Assembly (NCBI RefSeq): GCF_015163075.1
Contig: NZ_JADDXU010000001.1
Location: 682,001-746,000, forward strand
Direction: 5' to 3'
DNA length: 64,000 bases
Source: Streptomyces justiciae
GTDB lineage: Bacteria; Actinomycetota; Actinomycetes; Streptomycetales; Streptomycetaceae
The position numbers and the translations under genes were made by a program. Below, one piece after another: positions 59,575 through 64,000 of this stretch. The notes below the pieces were generated by a model, which saw only the letters and a program-made list of their open reading frames with translations, searched no databases and had not been told where the DNA came from. Every line of letters begins with the position of its first letter. Position 1 is the stretch's first letter.

Positions 59575-60287
59575 GACGCGCTGTCCCGGCTGTGTGCGGG
59601 AGTCGGCAACTCGGTGACGCCGTAGGGGAGTCGGGAGCCGTACTTCTTCTCGTCGGTCACGGTCGACAGGCGTTCGCCGTCCCAGTGGAAGCGGACGGCC
59701 TGCTGGGCGCCGTCCGCGCAGACCGAGCGGAGCAGCAGGTCGTGGCCGAGGGTCTCGACGGCGACCTGCCGGCCGCCGGTGAAGAGGACGTCGTAGACCT
59801 TGCCGGCGCGGGCGGTGTAGACGGCGAGCAGGGTGCGGCCGCTCTCGGTGTCGGCGGCGACGAGGAGTTCGGGGGTGCCGTCTCCGGTGAGGTCGACGTG
59901 GCGGGGCGGGCGGAGGCCGGCGTCGCCGGGCCTGGTGATCGTCGCGAGGCCCGCGAGCGGCCTCATCCGCGGGTCGGCGCGCAGGACGGCCCGTACGTCG
60001 AGGGCTTCGAGGCCCTTCGCGCCGACCTTCGGCAGCCCCTTCAGTGCCTCGGGCGGCCGCTGCCGGGTGGAGGCCGCGGCGCCGGGGGACGCCGACGACG
60101 TACCGGACCAGGCGTGCCAGACCGCCTTGGGCCGCGGCTGCACGGACACGGCGGGCGCGGGTTCCGCGGCGCCCAGCCCGTCCGTGCCGGCGCACCCGGC
60201 GACCGCGCCCGCGCAGACGAGGGCGGCGCAGCCGGCGGCGAGGAGACGGAGAGGGGAGGTCATGCCGGAGGTCGTGCCGGAGGTCAT
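59571..60287 (-). CDS. lipoprotein coupled to histidine kinase
   Basis: 238 residues from ATG 60287 (AGGGG upstream; ATG 60263 is an alternative). The lipobox is VAGC, so the protein is membrane-tethered outside. The C-terminal part is beta-rich, with DLTGDGTPELLVAADTESGR resembling an FG-GAP/VCBS calcium-binding turn and VRFHWDGERLS. It is translated with the kinase downstream (ATGA overlap). It probably modulates the sensor, as CseA does for CseC in Streptomyces, by analogy of arrangement only. Confidence 0.8.
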   Translation of the reverse strand: MTSGTTSGMTSPLRLLAAGCAALVCAGAVAGCAGTDGLGAAEPAPAVSVQPRPKAVWHAWSGTSSASPGAAASTRQRPPEALKGLPKVGAKGLEALDVRAVLRADPRMRPLAGLATITRPGDAGLRPPRHVDLTGDGTPELLVAADTESGRTLLAVYTARAGKVYDVLFTGGRQVAVETLGHDLLLRSVCADGAQQAVRFHWDGERLSTVTDEKKYGSRLPYGVTELPTPAHSRDSAS

Positions 60288-60394
60288 GTCCCCTACCGTG
60301 CGGTCCGCCCGTAACAGCGACCGGGAGGTTGTGTAACAGAAGCCCGGGAATGCCTACGTTTCGTGCTTGTCGGGACCAAAGGCCCGGCCCGATG

Positions 60395-61132
60395 TCACTT
60401 CGGCAGCCGCAGGGCGAGCCCGTCGAGGACGACCGCCAGGCCGTAGCGGAACTTCTCGTCGCGCAGGGCGACCGGGTCGGTGATCGCGGCGGCGTCCGTG
60501 TAGGAGCCGGCGAGGTGCTCGTGGCCGGCGGCGGCCTGCTGGGCGGCGGGCATCAGGCGGGCGATGAACGTGGCCTCGGTCTCGCCGGAGCGGGCGACGG
60601 TGGTGAGCCAGGCGGCCTCGGTGGTGCTCATGCCGATGACGTACGACAGCACGGTGTCGATGGCGCGGCTCGGCTCCGGGAAACCGGCCGCCGTGAACAG
60701 CGCGGCGAGACGCTCGGAGTAGGTCATGAGGTTGGGGCCGAGGTAGGCGAGGCCGGCCTGGCCGAGGACCGAGGAGAGCCAGGGGTGCCGCAGGGCCGTG
60801 GCGCGGAACCCGGCGGCGGCCTCGGTGACGGCGGCCCGCCACGCCGCGCCGTCCTGGAGCTCCGGTACGCGGATCTCGGCGGCGACCTCGTCCACGGCGA
60901 GCTCCATCAGCTCGTCCTTGGTCGCGACGTGCCGGTAGAGCGAGGTCGCGCCGGCGTTGAGGCGGGCGCCCAGCTTGCGCATGCTCAGCGCCTCGATGCC
61001 GTCGGCGTCGAGCATCGCGACCGCCTCCCGCACGATCGCCGCCCGGCTGAGGGCGGGCTGGTCGGGGGTGCGCTGCTCACGGGCCCAGACGGAGGGGAGG
61101 GGGGTGGCGGCGGGCTTGGCCTTGGGGGGCAC
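60395..61132 (-). CDS. TetR-family regulator (tetracycline-repressor-type C-terminal domain)
   Basis: 245 residues from GTG 61132 behind GAGGAG. After a 25-residue Lys/Pro/Ala-rich lead, the helix-turn-helix reads LSMRKLGARLNAGATSLYRH. The all-alpha C-terminal domain resembles TetR_C_1 (TEAAAGFRATALRHPWLSSV, and LSYVIGMSTTEAAWL). It is divergent from an MFS exporter and most likely represses it through the inverted repeats at 61163-61199. Confidence 0.92.
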   Translation of the reverse strand: MPPKAKPAATPLPSVWAREQRTPDQPALSRAAIVREAVAMLDADGIEALSMRKLGARLNAGATSLYRHVATKDELMELAVDEVAAEIRVPELQDGAAWRAAVTEAAAGFRATALRHPWLSSVLGQAGLAYLGPNLMTYSERLAALFTAAGFPEPSRAIDTVLSYVIGMSTTEAAWLTTVARSGETEATFIARLMPAAQQAAAGHEHLAGSYTDAAAITDPVALRDEKFRYGLAVVLDGLALRLPK

Positions 61133-61162
61133 GGTGACTCCTCGGGCTGCGGTGCGTACGGC

Positions 61163-61199
61163 GTGCGCAACCAGCGTACAGAGCCCATGGGTTGCGCAC
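61163..61199 (+). promoter_or_regulatory. operator candidate between TetR regulator and MFS exporter
   Basis: GTGCGCAACC (61163-61172) and GGTTGCGCAC (61190-61199) are exact inverted repeats with a 17-nt spacer. TGCGTACAG/TTCGCA half-sites recur nearby (ATGCGTACAG at 61211, TGTTCGCA at 61221), giving several possible binding sites in the 136-bp divergent region. Confidence 0.5.
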
Positions 61200-61268
61200 A
61201 CTGTTCCGGCATGCGTACAGTGTTCGCATCGAAGGAACGGTGTTCGCAGCAGTGAGGGGATGTTGGCG

Positions 61269-62777
61269 ATGGAACCGCGTAACCCGCGTCGTTGGTGGAT
61301 TCTGATCGTGCTCTGCCTGAGCACGCTGGTGCTGACGGTCGACAGCATGGCGCTGACCGTCGCGGTGCCGTCGATGGCCGAGGACCTGGGCGCGAGCGCC
61401 CGTGACACCCAGTGGATCCTCGACTCCTACATCCTGGTCTTCGCCGGACTGCTGCTGACCTCGGGCAGCCTGGGCGACCGCTTCGGCCGCCGGAAGGTGA
61501 TGCTGATCGGGCTCCTGGTCTTCGGGGCGGCGTCCCTGGCGGCGACGCTGTGCACGAGCCCGGGCGAGGTCATCGCGGTCCGGGTGGCGATGGGCGTGGG
61601 CGGAGCGCTGATCATGCCGTCGACGCTCTCGATCCTCATCACCGTCTTCGACGAGGACGAGCGCGGCAAGGCGATGGCGGCCTGGGGCTCGGTGTCGATG
61701 CTGGGCCTGGTGGGCAGCCCGGTGCTGGGCGGCGTCCTGATCGACCACTTCTCCTGGCACTCGATCTTCTTCATCAACGTGCCGATCGTGGTGCTGGCGC
61801 TGATCGCCGGGGTCGTGCTGATGCCGGAGTCGAGGGCGCCCTGGCAGAAGGCCGACCCGCTGGGCGCGGTGCTGTCGGCGGCCGGGATGACGGCCCTGGT
61901 GTGGTGGATCATCGAGCTGCCGCTGCACGGCGGCCTCGGCGGCAGCCAGACGCTCACCCTGATGACTGCGCTCGGCGCGCTGGCCGGCTTCGTCGTCTGG
62001 GAGAACGTCACCAAGGCCCCGATGGTCCCGCTGGTCCTCTTCAAGCACCGCAACTTCAGCGGTGGTTCGCTCTCCCTGGCCCTGGTCCAGATCGGCAACG
62101 GCGGACTGCTGCTCGTCCTGACCCAGTACCTCCAGTTCGTCCTCGGCTACTCGCCGATCAAGGCGGGCCTGGCGTTCCTGCCGCTCGCGATCGCCGCGCT
62201 CGTCGGCAACGGCCTGGGCGTGAAGCTGGCGGCGAGCATCGGCAACCGGTTCGTGATCCTCGCGGGGATGCTCGTGATGGTGGCGTGCTTCGCGCTGCTG
62301 ACGACGGTGGACGCGGCGTCCGGCTTCACCGTCCCGGCGGTGGCCCTCGGGCTGCTGGGCCTCGGCGCGGGACTGGCGATGCCGGCCGCGGTGGGCGCCC
62401 TGATGGGCACGATCCCGGCCGACAAGGCGGGCGTCGGCTCGGCCCTCAACGACACAATCCAGCAGGCGGGCACGGCACTCGGCATCGCCATCCTGGGCTC
62501 GCTCCTCTCCAGCGGCTACACGGCGGAGATGCCGGCCGACGCCCCGGAGGCGGCCCGCCACTCGATCGCCGGCGCGGCGACCGTGGGCGACGCGAGCCTG
62601 CTGCACACCGCCCGGGAAGCCTTCGCCTCCTCGATGTCGACGACCTTCACGGTCAGCGCGATCGGCGTCCTGACGGCGGCCCTGCTGGCGGTCCTGGTCA
62701 TGCGGGACGGCAAGGAGGGGCCGGCGCCCGCGGCGCAGGCGCAGGAGCAGGAGACGGAGGCCGAGCTCGCGGCCTGA
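61269..62777 (+). CDS. MFS drug exporter, DHA2 type
   Basis: 502 residues from ATG 61269, with GAGGGG 9 nt upstream; ATG 61260 lacks spacing. About fourteen helices: VDSMALTVAVPSMAEDL in helix 1, motif A GSLGDRFGRRKVMLIG, and WGSVSMLGLVGSPVLGG (motif C-like). Close to actinobacterial EmrB/QacA exporters that confer drug export. It is divergent from a TetR repressor, followed by a strong hairpin. The substrate is unknown. Confidence 0.93.
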   Translation: MEPRNPRRWWILIVLCLSTLVLTVDSMALTVAVPSMAEDLGASARDTQWILDSYILVFAGLLLTSGSLGDRFGRRKVMLIGLLVFGAASLAATLCTSPGEVIAVRVAMGVGGALIMPSTLSILITVFDEDERGKAMAAWGSVSMLGLVGSPVLGGVLIDHFSWHSIFFINVPIVVLALIAGVVLMPESRAPWQKADPLGAVLSAAGMTALVWWIIELPLHGGLGGSQTLTLMTALGALAGFVVWENVTKAPMVPLVLFKHRNFSGGSLSLALVQIGNGGLLLVLTQYLQFVLGYSPIKAGLAFLPLAIAALVGNGLGVKLAASIGNRFVILAGMLVMVACFALLTTVDAASGFTVPAVALGLLGLGAGLAMPAAVGALMGTIPADKAGVGSALNDTIQQAGTALGIAILGSLLSSGYTAEMPADAPEAARHSIAGAATVGDASLLHTAREAFASSMSTTFTVSAIGVLTAALLAVLVMRDGKEGPAPAAQAQEQETEAELAA

Positions 62778-62790
62778 GGTGTGATCGCGG

Positions 62791-62820
62791 AGGGCCGGTT
62801 CCCGGAAGGGGGCCGGCCTT
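62791..62820 (+). terminator. 13-bp terminator hairpin with GGAA loop after the MFS gene
   Basis: AGGGCCGGTTCCC (62791-62803) pairs with GGGGGCCGGCCTT (62808-62820), all 13 positions paired if G-U is allowed, closed by a GGAA tetraloop. It begins 13 nt after the MFS stop. The loop matches that of the dispersed intergenic repeats, though the stem sequence differs. Confidence 0.75.
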
Positions 62821-62832
62821 CTGCGTCGGCTG

Positions 62833-63120
62833 TTGGCGGAGGTGCGGCTGGGCGGTGAACCCGGCGACGCCTGGCGGCCGGCCTCGATGCCGGGGGCCGG
62901 GCCGCTGCCGCAACGGGCCGACGTCTCCGGGCTGCCCGCGGCCGTCCCCGTCGCCCGGATCGCCGCGGAGGCCCGGGCCGACCGGGCGCGCACCGCGAGG
63001 GCACGGGCCCGGCGGGCCGCAGTCCTCGTGACCGCGCCGGTGGGGCTCTGCCAAGGTTCGTCACCCCGTCCCCCCGGGTACCCGGCGCGCGTGCGTATCC
63101 CGAGGAGACACCGCCGATGA
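62833..63120 (+). CDS. possible small protein or gene remnant with strong coding bias
   Basis: The only long feature in the 339-bp gap 62778-63116. A frame from TTG 62833 (or ATG 62887) to TGA 63118-63120 has G or C in about nine of ten third codon positions up to about 63050. It encodes an Ala/Arg-rich helical segment (VARIAAEARADRARTARARA) followed by a hydrophobic stretch (AVLVTAPVGLC). The last 20 codons lose that bias. No ribosome binding site is clear. The stop overlaps the next start by ATGA. It may be a truncated gene whose 5' part was lost at the MFS terminator, or a real short protein. Confidence 0.35.
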   Translation: MAEVRLGGEPGDAWRPASMPGAGPLPQRADVSGLPAAVPVARIAAEARADRARTARARARRAAVLVTAPVGLCQGSSPRPPGYPARVRIPRRHRR

Positions 63121-63587
63121 CCGCCCCGGACAAGCCGACGACCGGCGCGGACGCGCTGCCCGTCCTGCGCAGCCTGAAGGAACTGGCCGAGCTGGTGGAG
63201 CGCGGTGAGCGGCTGTTCGTCCGCTGGTCGCGCGGGCCGGAGGCCGATCTGGAGGAGACGGCCGTCAGTACCGACGACCTCACGGGGGTGAGCATGCCGG
63301 GCCTGTCCGCCAACCCGCTCGACGTCGAACCCTGGTGGCAGGACCGTTCGACCGAGCTGTGGGTGGCGCGCCGGCTGCACGACTACTCGCATCTGCCGCG
63401 CGAGAAGGGTCCCGGCGTACGCCCGTGGGTCCTGGTCGGCCGGGTGGCGGGCCGCGGCCCCGACAACGAACCCCTCGTCCGGGACGTGGAACCCGTCGGC
63501 TGGATCGACGAGGACGTCATCGGACAGGCGGAACGGGAGGTCGCCGAACAGGAGGAGCGGTGGGGGCCGCTACGGCGTGAACGGTGA
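63117..63587 (+). CDS. conserved hypothetical protein (Streptomyces type)
   Basis: 156 residues with GAGGAG 9 nt before ATG 63117. Soluble; contains LRSLKELAELVERGERLFVR (helix then strand), SMPGLSANPLDVEPWW, and RPWVLVGRVAGRGPDNEPLV, then VGWIDEDVI. The composition and VEPWW segment recall a family of uncharacterised Streptomyces proteins (possibly DUF6098), but I cannot confirm it. Function unknown. It is convergent with a winged-helix regulator gene. Confidence 0.7.
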   Translation: MTAPDKPTTGADALPVLRSLKELAELVERGERLFVRWSRGPEADLEETAVSTDDLTGVSMPGLSANPLDVEPWWQDRSTELWVARRLHDYSHLPREKGPGVRPWVLVGRVAGRGPDNEPLVRDVEPVGWIDEDVIGQAEREVAEQEERWGPLRRER

Positions 63588-63619
63588 GGCGGCCTGGCCC
63601 GGGGCGGGCGCCACCGACC

Positions 63620-63943
63620 TCACCCCTCGGCCGCCTCCCGCCGAGCGTCGTGATTGGCCAGCAGGTTCAGGAGTTCCGCCACGGTCAGTCCCGACTCCGC
63701 CGGATGACGCAGGATCGTTCCCGGCTGGATGCGGTACGTGTTCGATCTGCCCTCGCGCCTGTGGGTCAGATACCCGTCGCTCTCCAGATCCGAGATGATC
63801 TTCTGGACGGCACGCTCGGTGAGCCGGCAGCGGGCCGCGATGTCACGGATGCGGGTGGACTGGTCCTCGGCGATGGCTGCCAGCACACGGGCGTGACTGG
63901 TCAGGAACGTCCACCCCGAGTGTGGTTCCGGCACTTCTCCCAT
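63620..63943 (-). CDS. MarR-like winged-helix regulator
   Basis: 107 residues from ATG 63943, with GGGGGG just upstream (two earlier in-frame ATGs at 63955 and 63979 lack this). A compact winged helix covers most of it: TFLTSHARVLAAIAEDQSTR (helix 1 start), IRDIAARCRLTERAVQKIIS (recognition helix region), DLESDGYLTHRREGRSNTY (wing). A C-terminal helix AELLNLLANHDARREAA probably mediates dimerisation. Ligand and targets are unknown; it resembles small HTH proteins found beside many Streptomyces genes. Confidence 0.82.
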   Translation of the reverse strand: MGEVPEPHSGWTFLTSHARVLAAIAEDQSTRIRDIAARCRLTERAVQKIISDLESDGYLTHRREGRSNTYRIQPGTILRHPAESGLTVAELLNLLANHDARREAAEG

Positions 63944-64000
63944 ACCCCCCAGCATATGACCTCTGATTCGCGTAACCAAAAGACTGAATTAAATTTCCGG

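Overview
The window is actinobacterial chromosome, almost certainly Streptomyces. The evidence is very high GC with third-position G/C in nearly every codon, frequent GTG starts, tightly packed operons with ATGA/TGATG overlaps, a leuA leader peptide, a znuACB-zur cluster, DHA2-type drug exporters, and several families typical of streptomycetes (Excalibur proteins, class F sortase, DUF1266, MmyB-type regulators). From memory, the gene order (M4 protease, leuA, TerB-like, recO-uppS, zur-znu, glyS, dusB, ppdK, nirBD, FMN reductase) resembles the core region around SCO2478-SCO2529 of S. coelicolor. I see no prophage, IS element, CRISPR array, rRNA, tRNA or biosynthetic gene cluster, so this is mostly conserved core with accessory insertions.

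Layout. 1-7.5 kb: truncated M4 protease, leuA with its leader peptide and hairpin, a zinc-ribbon TerB-like protein, then an MMPL exporter followed by a histidine kinase/response regulator pair. 7.5-12.7 kb: DapA-family aldolase, a small protein phosphatase, a class A beta-lactamase whose signal peptide lacks a normal start codon, a Tat-exported hydrolase-like protein and a secreted tripeptidyl-aminopeptidase-like hydrolase. 12.8-22 kb: small conserved proteins, recO-uppS, a histidine acid phosphatase, a membrane protein, the minus-strand znuA-znuC-znuB-zur operon with two Zur-box-like palindromes, and divergent glyS. 22-34 kb: LysE exporter, aldo/keto reductase plus TetR behind a long palindrome, an MFS pump opposite an MmyB-type regulator, a protein with 36-residue repeats followed by a 1454-residue P-type ATPase, and another MFS pump. 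34-45 kb: dusB, membrane sulfatase-like protein, two coupled glycan hydrolases opposite a ROK regulator, ppdK. 45-54.5 kb: two Excalibur proteins, a PhoX-like phosphatase, two SDRs with a TetR, and the FAD oxidoreductase-nirB-nirD operon with a GlnR-like site. 54.5-64 kb: TSUP transporter, CPT-like kinase, class F sortase with a secreted partner, an FMN reductase with a SoxR-like box, a lipoprotein-histidine kinase pair without a response regulator, TetR/MFS pair, and small proteins.

How the parts work together. Zinc uptake (ZnuACB) is controlled by its own Zur. Nitrite assimilation (NirBD plus a flavoprotein) is probably nitrogen-controlled. Leucine synthesis is probably attenuated by leader translation. 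Efflux genes sit next to their likely regulators.

The most interesting structural signal is a family of six intergenic repeats whose core folds into a 6-bp stem closed by a GGAA tetraloop. Most lie in tail-to-tail gaps, and one has been read through to form the C-terminus of the P-type ATPase. All functional statements rest on reading the translated sequences; no database search was run.
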